From Amycolatopsis camponoti (GTDB taxonomy: Bacteria > Actinomycetota > Actinomycetes > Mycobacteriales > Pseudonocardiaceae): a DNA stretch of 64,000 bases. The notes under the pieces are model-generated. The model was not told the DNA's origin and searched no databases. It worked only from the letters and a program-made list of their open reading frames with translations. The position numbers and the translations under genes were made by a program. Location: positions 3,886,501 to 3,950,500 of the forward strand of contig NZ_CABVGP010000001.1 in the NCBI RefSeq assembly GCF_902497555.1, read 5' to 3'. Positions 57,546-64,000 of the stretch are shown here, in pieces; position 1 is the first letter of the stretch; the number at the start of each line of letters is the position of its first letter.

Positions 57546-58370
57546 ATGAAGACTTCCGTCGGGTTGCTGCATCCCGGAGCCATGGGCGCCGCTGTCGGGG
57601 CGGTGCTCACCGCCCGAGATATCCGGACCTCCTGGCTCCCCGCCGGCCGCGGCCCCGCGACGCGCCGCCGAGCCGAGGACGCCGGGCTCACCGAAGCCGA
57701 AGACCTCGCCGGGTGCGACGTGATCCTCAGCATCTGCCCGCCCGCCGCCGCGCTCGACGTCGCCCGGAGCGTCGCCGGGTTCACCGGCGTCTACCTCGAC
57801 GCCAACGCCATCAGCCCGCGGCACGCGACCGAGATCGCGCGGATCCTGGACAAGGCGACCGTCGCCGACGGCGGGATCGTCGGCCCGCCGCCGCGGCAGG
57901 CCGGGACCACCCGGCTCTACCTGTCCGGGCCCGCGACCGCCGTCGCATCCCTGGAAAGCCTGTTCGCCGGCACCGATCTCCGGCCCGTGGTGCTGGACGG
58001 CCCGGTCGGGACGGCGTCGGCGCTCAAGCTCGCCTTCGCCTCCTACAACAAGCTCACCTTCGCGCTGGCCGCGCAGTCCCACGCCTTGGCGGAGCGCTAC
58101 GGCGTCGGCGGCGAGCTGCGTGAGCTCGCCGCCGACGTCCTGTCGCACACCCCGCTGGGCGCACCCGGCGGGATCACCTCCGCCGGCCGGCGGGCCTGGC
58201 GGTGGGAAGGCGAGATGGCCGAGATCGCCGAAGCGTGCGCCGACGCCGGGCTCTCACCCGCGTCGGTCGACGCCGCGCGGGAACTGTTCGGCCGCTGGCG
58301 CGACCACCGCGACGAAGCCGGCCTGACCCTCGCCGACCTCCTTCAGGCGCTGGTCACCCCGCCGGCGTGA
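57546..58370 (+). CDS. NAD(P)-dependent oxidoreductase, DUF1932 family
   Basis: 274 aa; AGGAAGGAG precedes the ATG. 6-phosphogluconate dehydrogenase-like N-terminus (VGLLHPGAMGAAVGAVLTA) and ICPPAAALDVARSV, then the helical C-terminal DUF1932 domain (GTASALKLAFASYNKLTFAL). The lysine in ALKLAFASYNK is in the position of the beta-hydroxyacid dehydrogenase catalytic Lys. Substrate unknown. Its last 17 bases overlap the tail of the convergent quinone oxidoreductase gene. Confidence 0.88.
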   Translation: MKTSVGLLHPGAMGAAVGAVLTARDIRTSWLPAGRGPATRRRAEDAGLTEAEDLAGCDVILSICPPAAALDVARSVAGFTGVYLDANAISPRHATEIARILDKATVADGGIVGPPPRQAGTTRLYLSGPATAVASLESLFAGTDLRPVVLDGPVGTASALKLAFASYNKLTFALAAQSHALAERYGVGGELRELAADVLSHTPLGAPGGITSAGRRAWRWEGEMAEIAEACADAGLSPASVDAARELFGRWRDHRDEAGLTLADLLQALVTPPA

Positions 58371-59391
58371 CGTCGATCAGCACCTTCCCGGTCGCGCCCT
58401 CCTCGGACGCGATGTGGGCCTTCGCGGTGTCTTCGAGCGGGAAGCGGTGGACCGGCACGCCGCGGTCCTTGCCGAGCCGCAACGCGCCGTCGGCCAGCGC
58501 CGCGGTGACGTCTTCGGCGGCGGCGCGGAGCTTGTCCTCCCCGACCGTGTAGAGCACGAGGAACTGGTAGCGCGTGTTCAGCCACAGGTTCGGGCCGAAC
58601 TCGAGGCTGACCGTGCCCGTGCCGCGGTCGTCGCCGTAGACCGCGACCGTGCCGCGCGCACGCAGAACCTCGGTGTGCAGCCCGGCGTTGACCCCGGCCG
58701 CGACCTCCACGACCAGGTCGACGCCGTCCGGCGCGACCTCGCGGATCCGGCCGGCGAGCTCCGGGTCGGGGTAGCGCAGCACGTGGTGGGCGCCGGCCGC
58801 ACGGGCGAGCGCGGCCTTCTCGTCGCTGCTGACGGTCGCGACGATCGTCGCCCCGGCCCAGCGGCCGAGCTGGATCGTGGCGTTGCCGACCGCGCCGGCC
58901 CCGCCGCTGACCAGCACCGTCCGGCCGTCGAGCGCGCCGGGGGAGAGCCGGGTGGGCCCGTCTTCGGCGACGGTCAGCGCCCGGTGCGCGGTCAGCCCCG
59001 GGACACCGAACCCGGCGCCTTCGTCGAAGCCGGCGGCGTCGGGCAGGCGAACGACCTTCGCCGCCGGGAGCACGGTGTACTCCTGCGCGGTGCCGGCCTC
59101 GGGGCCGTGGGTGCCGGCGAGGATCAGCCACACGCGGTCGCCGGGCGCGAGCCCGGTGACGTCCGGGCCGACCGCGTCGACGACCCCGGCGCCGTCCTGG
59201 TTGGGGACGGTGTCGGGGGTTTCGGTCCCGGCCTCGGCGCCGCGGCCGGCGCGGGCCTTCCAGTCGGTGGGGTTGACCGCGGACACGACGACCCGGACGC
59301 GGACCTCGCCGGGACCCGGGTCCACGACGGCCCGCTCCGACACCGACAGCACCTCGGGTCCGCCGTGGCGGCGGTAGACGACAGCTTTCAT
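58354..59391 (-). CDS. NADPH:quinone oxidoreductase, zinc-independent MDR
   Basis: 345 aa from ATG 59391; the longer reading lacks homology. GroES-like N-terminus (VVSAVNPTDWKARAG) and cofactor motif VLVSGGAGAVGNATIQLGRWAG; no zinc-ligand cysteines. SSDEKAALARAAGAHHVLRY is typical of QOR/zeta-crystallin. Cytosolic reduction of quinones or enones is expected. It is a paralogue of the protein at 27856, which has its own TetR; no regulator is adjacent here. Confidence 0.92.
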   Translation of the reverse strand: MKAVVYRRHGGPEVLSVSERAVVDPGPGEVRVRVVVSAVNPTDWKARAGRGAEAGTETPDTVPNQDGAGVVDAVGPDVTGLAPGDRVWLILAGTHGPEAGTAQEYTVLPAAKVVRLPDAAGFDEGAGFGVPGLTAHRALTVAEDGPTRLSPGALDGRTVLVSGGAGAVGNATIQLGRWAGATIVATVSSDEKAALARAAGAHHVLRYPDPELAGRIREVAPDGVDLVVEVAAGVNAGLHTEVLRARGTVAVYGDDRGTGTVSLEFGPNLWLNTRYQFLVLYTVGEDKLRAAAEDVTAALADGALRLGKDRGVPVHRFPLEDTAKAHIASEEGATGKVLIDVTPAG

Positions 59392-59595
59392 GCCGGGTGC
59401 AATCCCGCGGCACCCCGGGGTTATTCCCGATGTCCACCGGAAATGAGGTAAGGGTAAATCCGCAGCGTGCGCCACCCGCCTATTCGCCGCCGGGCGAAAA
59501 CGACGGGAAAACGCGCGCCGTGCGGGTGATCCCCCGGCCGGGCGATTTTCCGTGCTGCCCGAGCGAAATCGGCCGCCGTCGCAGAAACTGGGCGC

Positions 59596-59745
59596 GTGGG
59601 AGAGGAAAAGCGCAGTCCGGGGGACGAGCGGCCGAAGCGTGACGACGGGGAACCGACGCCGATCTTCGACGCGGTGTTCAGCGCCACGCGCGCACGGGCG
59701 ACTACGAAGAATCCGCCGGGGGAACCGGAGAAATCAGGACGCTGA
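59596..59745 (+). CDS. Possible small acidic/basic protein, 49 aa
   Basis: GTG-started frame with a charged N-terminus (EEKRSPGDERPKRDDGEP) and the segment TPIFDAVFSATRARA. Third-position GC is about three quarters, somewhat below the genes around it. No ribosome binding site. The TGA overlaps the first codon of the frame that encodes the next small membrane protein, hinting at coupling. Weak evidence. Confidence 0.35.
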   Translation: MGEEKRSPGDERPKRDDGEPTPIFDAVFSATRARATTKNPPGEPEKSGR

Positions 59746-59807
59746 ATCACTTTCGGCGGCGGGGGAGGACCGGCGCGCGCGAGGGGCGGGCGTGGCGCGG
59801 CTTGGCC

Positions 59808-59933
59808 GTGACGTACGCGGTGGTCTCGGCGGCCCAGGCCTACCTCGCGGCGGCGATGGGCGTGGTGTGGGCCGCGGTCCTGGCGGCGGTGTTCCTGGCG
59901 GCGGCGATCGCGTGCGGTGTCGCCGCCCGCTGA
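59808..59933 (+). CDS. Possible small membrane protein, about 41 aa
   Basis: Two consecutive hydrophobic stretches (YAVVSAAQAYLAAAMGVV and AVLAAVFLAAAIACGV) separated by a tryptophan, preceded in frame by a strongly basic stretch. GTG 59808 and TTG 59802 are possible starts; the basic segment would need a start before 59745, where only CTG is available. Could form a membrane hairpin. Low confidence because no ribosome binding site is seen. Confidence 0.33.
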   Translation: MTYAVVSAAQAYLAAAMGVVWAAVLAAVFLAAAIACGVAAR

Positions 59934-59944
59934 CCTGAGGCGGT

Positions 59945-59975
59945 TTGTTCGACATCCGCAGCGAACATGTAGCAT
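59945..59975 (+). promoter_or_regulatory. Promoter of the small HTH gene, with inverted repeats
   Basis: TAGCAT (59970-59975) is an ideal actinobacterial -10; TTGTTC at 59945-59950 is a poor -35 with 19-base spacing. TGTTCG (59946-59951) and CGAACA (59962-59967) form an inverted repeat across it, a possible operator. Confidence 0.5.
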
Positions 59976-60012
59976 GTCCCGCGCATGCGCAGGCACGGTC
60001 GAGGAGTGGAAC

Positions 60013-60147
60013 GTGGCAGGGGTCGTGAACAGCATGATCGCCGCCGAGTACGCGGCGGGCGCCACGATCTCGGAGCTCGCCGAGCGCTGGGGCATCGACC
60101 CGCGCCAGGTGATCGAGCGCCTGGCGCGGGTCGACTCGCAGTCCTGA
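60013..60147 (+). CDS. Very small helix-turn-helix protein, 44 aa
   Basis: GTG start with GAGGAG six bases upstream and a promoter 40 bases before it. The whole protein is one HTH: ATISELAERWGIDPRQVIERL after a short N-terminal helix (VVNSMIAAEYAAGA). It resembles a resolvase-type or sigma-like HTH cut loose from any catalytic domain. It may dimerise on DNA or be an accessory subunit. It is convergent with glgC, 10 bases apart. Confidence 0.7.
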   Translation: MAGVVNSMIAAEYAAGATISELAERWGIDPRQVIERLARVDSQS

Positions 60148-60157
60148 GCCGCGGCCC

Positions 60158-61375
60158 TCAGATCGCGCGTTCTCCCTTGCCGAGCACGACGATCCCGCCC
60201 TCGCTGACGTGGTAGTGCCCGCGGTCCCTGGCCAGGTCGACCCCGATGTGCGCCCCCGGCGGCACCACGACGTTCTTGTCGAGGATCGCCCGCCGCACCA
60301 CCGCGCCGCGGCCCACCCGGGCGCCGTCCAGCAGCACCGACCCCTGGACCACCGCGCCCTGCTCCACGAGCACGTCGGGCGAGAGCACCGAGTCCACGAC
60401 CTGCGCGCCCGAGATGATGCAGCCGTTGCTGACGATCGACTGGTTCGCCGAGCCTCCCTCGACGAACTTCGCCGCCGCGCGCTGGCCCGGGTGCGCCAGG
60501 ATCGGCCACTTCCGGTTGTACAGGTTGAAGATCGGGTGCGTCGAGATCAGGTCGGTGTGCGCCTCGTAGTAGCTGTCGATCGTCCCGACGTCGCGCCAGT
60601 AGCCGTGGTCGCGCTCGGTCTCGCCGGGCACGACGTTGCCGTTGAAGTTGTAGACCGCCGCCTCGCCCGACTTGACCAGCGCCGGGATGATGTCGCGGCC
60701 CATGTCGTGGTGCGAGGCCGCGTTCTCGGCGTCCGCGTGCAGCGCCTCCAGCATCACCTTCGTCGTGAAGATGTAGTTGCCCATCGACACGTACGACTCC
60801 TCGGGGGAGTCGGGCAGGCCCGGCGGGTCGGCGGGCTTCTCCATGAACGCGTCGATCATCAGCCCGTCGGTCGTCCGGATGACGCCGAACGAGCTCGCCT
60901 CGGCGCGCGGCACCCGGATCCCGGCGACGGTGACGCCGGCGCCCGAGGAGATGTGGGCCTCCAGCATCTGCCGGGGGTCCATCCGGTAGATGTTGTCCGC
61001 GCCGAACACCGCGATGTACTCGGGGTCCTCGTCGTAGACCAGGTTGAGGCTCTGGTGGATGGCGTCGGCGCTGCCCTGGTACCAGCGCGGGCCCAGCCGC
61101 TGCTGCGCCGGCACCGGCGTGACGTACTCGCCGGTCAGCGCCGAGAGGCGCCACGTCGTCGAGATGTGCCGGTCGAGCGAGTGCGACTTGTACTGCGTCA
61201 GCACGCACAGCCGCCGGAACCCGCCGTGCACCAGGTTCGACAGCACGAAGTCGACCAGCCGGTGCACACCCCCGAAGGGCACGGCGGGTTTGGCGCGGTC
61301 GGCGGTCAGCGGCATCAGCCGCTTGCCCTCGCCGCCCGCGAGCACGATGCCCAGCACGTCCGCTCCAGTGTTCAC
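60158..61375 (-). CDS. glgC: Glucose-1-phosphate adenylyltransferase
   Basis: Makes ADP-glucose from ATP and glucose 1-phosphate. 405 aa. Nucleotidyltransferase motif [26 protein letters not shown], and the left-handed beta-helix C-terminus ([17 protein letters not shown]). GTG 61375 is chosen because it overlaps the glgA stop (GTGA) and has GGGAGG six bases upstream; the GTG at 61390 is inside glgA. Co-transcribed with glgA. Confidence 0.96.
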   Translation of the reverse strand: MNTGADVLGIVLAGGEGKRLMPLTADRAKPAVPFGGVHRLVDFVLSNLVHGGFRRLCVLTQYKSHSLDRHISTTWRLSALTGEYVTPVPAQQRLGPRWYQGSADAIHQSLNLVYDEDPEYIAVFGADNIYRMDPRQMLEAHISSGAGVTVAGIRVPRAEASSFGVIRTTDGLMIDAFMEKPADPPGLPDSPEESYVSMGNYIFTTKVMLEALHADAENAASHHDMGRDIIPALVKSGEAAVYNFNGNVVPGETERDHGYWRDVGTIDSYYEAHTDLISTHPIFNLYNRKWPILAHPGQRAAAKFVEGGSANQSIVSNGCIISGAQVVDSVLSPDVLVEQGAVVQGSVLLDGARVGRGAVVRRAILDKNVVVPPGAHIGVDLARDRGHYHVSEGGIVVLGKGERAI

Positions 61376-62526
61376 GACGACCTCCCGCACGCCTCGTAGA
61401 GGGCGACCGTCCGCTCGGCGATCGCCTTCCAGCCGAACTCGCCGACCGCGCGCTCGCGGCCGGCGGTACCCATCGCGGCGGCCCGGTCCGGGGAACCCAC
61501 CACCTCGTTCAGCGCGGCGGCCAGGCCCGCCTCGAACCCTCGCGGGTCCTGGTCGTCGTAGTGCACGAGCAATCCGGTCCGGCCGTCGTCGACGACCTCC
61601 GGGATGCCGCCGACGTCACTGGCCACCACCGGCGTGCCGCACGCCATCGCCTCCAGGTTCACGATGCCCAGCGGCTCGTAGACCGACGGGCAGGCGAACA
61701 CCGTGGCGTGGGTGAGCAGCTGCACGACCTCGGGACGCGGCAGCATCTCCGGGATCCAGCGGACCCCGGTGCGCGTCTTCTCCAGCTCCGCGACCAGCCC
61801 GCGGAACTCCGCGTCCAGCTCGGGGGTGTCCGCGCCGCCCGCGCACAGCACCAGCTGGGTGCCCGGCTCGAGCGACGCGGCCGCGCGCACCAGGTGCGGG
61901 ACGCCCTTCTGCCGCGTGATCCGGCCGACGAACAGCACGTACGGCCGGGTCGGGTCGATGCCGTGCTTCGCGAGTGCGTCCGTGCCCGGGTCCGGGCGGT
62001 AGAGCGTGGTGTCGATGCCGTTGTGGATCACGTGGACCCGCTCGGGCGGCACCGCCGGGTAGGCCGCGAGGACGTCGCGGCGCATGCCGCCGCTGACCGC
62101 GATGATCGCGTCCGCGGACTCGTAGGCCTCACGCTCGATCCACGACGAGACGCGGTAGCCGCCGCCGAGCTGCTCGGCCTTCCACGGCCGCAGCGGCTCC
62201 AGCGAGTGCGCGGTGACCACGTGCGGAATGCCGTGCGTCAGCTTCGCCAGGTGCCCCGCCAGGTTCGCGTACCAGGTGTGGCTGTGCGCGAGGTCGTGGT
62301 CTTCGAGGGCGTTCGCCATCGAGACGGCGATGTCCATGGTCGTGAACGCGGGCTGGCGGTACCCGTGCGGATCGGTGTGGCCGGTGGCGTCCGGGCGGTC
62401 CGCGCCCCAGCAGTGGACGTCGAGATCGACCAGCGACCGCAACTCCCGGGCGAGGAACTCCACGTGAACCCCGGCGCCGCCGTAGACCTCCGGCGGGTAT
62501 TCCCGGGTGAGCAGGCCGACCTTCAT
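61372..62526 (-). CDS. glgA: GT4 glycogen synthase / maltose-1-phosphate synthase (GlgA/GlgM)
   Basis: 384 aa, the short actinobacterial GT4 enzyme, not the 480-aa GT5 GlgA of E. coli. [18 protein letters not shown] at the N-terminus, [20 protein letters not shown], and the GT4 donor site [21 protein letters not shown] (Glu-x7-Glu). Mycobacterial GlgM, its homologue, makes maltose 1-phosphate from ADP-glucose for the GlgE pathway, so either activity is possible. It overlaps glgC by four bases, matching donor synthesis with use. Confidence 0.93.
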   Translation of the reverse strand: MKVGLLTREYPPEVYGGAGVHVEFLARELRSLVDLDVHCWGADRPDATGHTDPHGYRQPAFTTMDIAVSMANALEDHDLAHSHTWYANLAGHLAKLTHGIPHVVTAHSLEPLRPWKAEQLGGGYRVSSWIEREAYESADAIIAVSGGMRRDVLAAYPAVPPERVHVIHNGIDTTLYRPDPGTDALAKHGIDPTRPYVLFVGRITRQKGVPHLVRAAASLEPGTQLVLCAGGADTPELDAEFRGLVAELEKTRTGVRWIPEMLPRPEVVQLLTHATVFACPSVYEPLGIVNLEAMACGTPVVASDVGGIPEVVDDGRTGLLVHYDDQDPRGFEAGLAAALNEVVGSPDRAAAMGTAGRERAVGEFGWKAIAERTVALYEACGRSS

Positions 62527-62619
62527 GCCGAAACCCTATGGCCTCCCCGGCCTGTGGCGCAGTCTGGCGTCCAGGGGAATCTTCGGAGTTTTCGGTCACT
62601 GCTCAGATGAGCGCGGAGA

Positions 62620-64000
62620 TCACGGCTCTCGGGTGAGGGTGAAGTGGCCGACGCCCTTCGCCGCGGACCGGACCTGCCAGCTGTCCGGTCCGGTCGCCGG
62701 GCCCTGGGCGTACTGCAGCCGGTAGTCCGGCTTGCGCGGCGTGACCGAGGTGTCCAGCCAGTGGTAGTTGACCCGCAGCGCGAGGCTCATCAGCGGGTTC
62801 GCCGTCGCGATCCGCTTCCCGACGAGCTCGACCGCGTGGCCGCGGTCGGAGAACTCGTCGATGATGGCGCACTCGCAGAAGTAGGCGAGCGTGCCGATCT
62901 CGCCGGGACTGGCGACCGCGGCCCCGGCGAGCCGGGGGCCGAGCTCGGTCCCGACACGGGCGTAGTCGGTGGAGCTGGCCCAGTTGCCGAAGATCACCGG
63001 CGACTTCCACGGCAGGCCCTGCGCGGCGTCGACCGCGGCGCCGGCCAGCACCAGCAGGCCGGTGAGACCCAGCGCGATGGCCGGGGGCGTGCCGCGCAAC
63101 GCCGGGCGTTCGCGGGCCTGCGTCGACCAGGCGCCGAACGCGGCGACGGCGAACGCGCTCGCCGCGGTCACCGGGGCGACGTAGTACCAGTGGAACGGCC
63201 CGACCCCGAGGAACGAATACGCGACGTAGTAGAGGATCCCGCCGCCGGCCAGTGCGGCGAGGGGGCCGAGCGCGGGGAACTCCGGCCACCGGACCCCGAA
63301 CCGTGCGGCCGCCCACCCGGCCAGCGCGACCACGCCGAGCAGGGCCGGGACGAACGACACGAGCACGGTGACCGGCCAGCCGACGTAGTACATCACCGGC
63401 CCGGTGCTGTAGGTCCACGGCGCGAACAGCCCGGCCTGCGTCTGCTTGATCACCAGCGTGTCCGGCACGAACGACCCGAAGGCGACCCAGCTGACGACGA
63501 ACCACGGCGCGGCCGTCAGCACCGCCCAGCCGGTGACGGGCAGCAGCCGGCGGCGGATCGCGGGCGCGCTCACCGCGATCAGCACCACGAACACCACGAG
63601 GTCGAGCCGGGTGAGGACGGCGAGCCCGCCGGTCACGCCGAACAGCAGGGGACGGCCTTCGAGCGCGAAGACCGTGAGCACCAGCAGCACCGCCGGGATC
63701 AGCAGGACTTCCAACCCGATCGCGGACAGCACGAACGGGTTGAGCAGCACCAGCGTGACGCCGAGGACGCCGGCGGCGGGCGGCAGCGCGAGGGTGCGGC
63801 CGATGCGCTGCCACGCCCAGCCGAGCGTGCCGCCGCACAGGACCGTGAGGATCCCGAGCGCGATCACCGGGTGCGGGTCGCCGGCGATCCGCGTGAGCAG
63901 GGTGAGCGCGGCGAGCAGCAGGACGTTCAGCGGGGACGTCGCGGAGTTCGCGGGCGAGCCCGGGATCAGGCCCCACTCGCCGTGCACGGCGAGGTTCTTC
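62620..64000 (-). CDS. Integral membrane glycosyltransferase-like protein (5'-partial)
   Basis: At least 460 aa; the frame stays open through the right edge and the upstream residues (KNLAVHGEWG) continue the family pattern, so the start is beyond 64000. Eight or more hydrophobic helices and the segment WGLIPGSPANSATSPLNVLLLA resemble polytopic GT-C mannosyl/arabinosyltransferase-like or PMT-related proteins. The extracytoplasmic tail after about residue 330 includes YFCECAIIDEFSD. Lipid-linked sugar transfer at the cell surface is expected, substrate unknown. It lies upstream of glgA with a 93-base gap. Confidence 0.8.
   Translation of the reverse strand, partial: KNLAVHGEWGLIPGSPANSATSPLNVLLLAALTLLTRIAGDPHPVIALGILTVLCGGTLGWAWQRIGRTLALPPAAGVLGVTLVLLNPFVLSAIGLEVLLIPAVLLVLTVFALEGRPLLFGVTGGLAVLTRLDLVVFVVLIAVSAPAIRRRLLPVTGWAVLTAAPWFVVSWVAFGSFVPDTLVIKQTQAGLFAPWTYSTGPVMYYVGWPVTVLVSFVPALLGVVALAGWAAARFGVRWPEFPALGPLAALAGGGILYYVAYSFLGVGPFHWYYVAPVTAASAFAVAAFGAWSTQARERPALRGTPPAIALGLTGLLVLAGAAVDAAQGLPWKSPVIFGNWASSTDYARVGTELGPRLAGAAVASPGEIGTLAYFCECAIIDEFSDRGHAVELVGKRIATANPLMSLALRVNYHWLDTSVTPRKPDYRLQYAQGPATGPDSWQVRSAAKGVGHFTLTREP

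Overview
The window is about 64 kb of GC-rich DNA (roughly 70 % by eye). It has strong third-position GC, many 4-base ATGA/GTGA overlaps, GTG starts, actinobacterial promoters (TTGACN-17/18-TANNNT) and perfect GC-rich hairpin terminators. Families such as DUF1996, HSL-type esterases, SARP/BTAD and PucR regulators, the GlgC/GlgA(GlgM) pair and AldO-like oxidases point to a soil actinomycete. An Amycolatopsis-like member of the Pseudonocardiaceae is my inference. No rRNA, tRNA, CRISPR array, integrase or insertion sequence was recognised.

Region 1 (1-18.9 kb) is an L-arabinose/arabinan locus. It holds a furanose-type ABC transporter (YtfR/YtfT/YjfF-like, first gene cut by the window edge), a secreted LamG-GH51 arabinofuranosidase, AraB-AraD-AraA, and a second sugar transporter (ChvE/GguA/GguB-like). 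A tandem 21-bp repeat cluster, a DUF1996 protein, a LacI-family protein lacking its DNA-binding domain and a cytochrome P450 follow. Region 2 (18.9-26 kb) is a glycerol locus: an IclR regulator with a glycerol kinase fused to a hemerythrin-like domain on the minus strand, divergent from glpF-glpK-glpD, with paired operators between them. Region 3 (26-36.3 kb) is mixed: a decayed phosphotransferase, argG, a TetR/oxidoreductase pair with two operators, a secreted S1 protease, a DUF6801-like secreted protein, a secreted papain-like peptidase overlapping a membrane-anchored partner gene, an Lrp-type regulator with no in-frame stop, a beta-lactamase-like hydrolase and an AldO-like flavin oxidase.

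Region 4 (36.3-50.3 kb) is a pectin utilisation locus. A LacI regulator faces a PL1 pectate lyase. Next come a Gfo/Idh protein, an eight-gene operon (solute-binding protein, two permeases, DUF624-like protein, two Gfo/Idh oxidoreductases, DUF6807 protein, second PL1 lyase) and a PL3 lyase with a pectin methylesterase. Promoters with near-identical geometry and LacI-type operators recur before the transcription units, so the locus reads as one regulon. Secreted enzymes de-esterify and cleave pectin, the ABC transporter imports oligogalacturonides, and the oxidoreductases probably process the sugars inside.

Region 5 (50.3-64 kb) is ordinary chromosome. It holds a SARP/BTAD regulator, a universal stress protein with a small secreted protein, a TIGR01777-type epimerase behind a palindromic operator, a PucR-type regulator divergent from an esterase, a DUF1932-type dehydrogenase convergent with and overlapping a quinone oxidoreductase, several very small genes, the glgA-glgC pair, and a membrane glycosyltransferase-like protein cut by the right edge.
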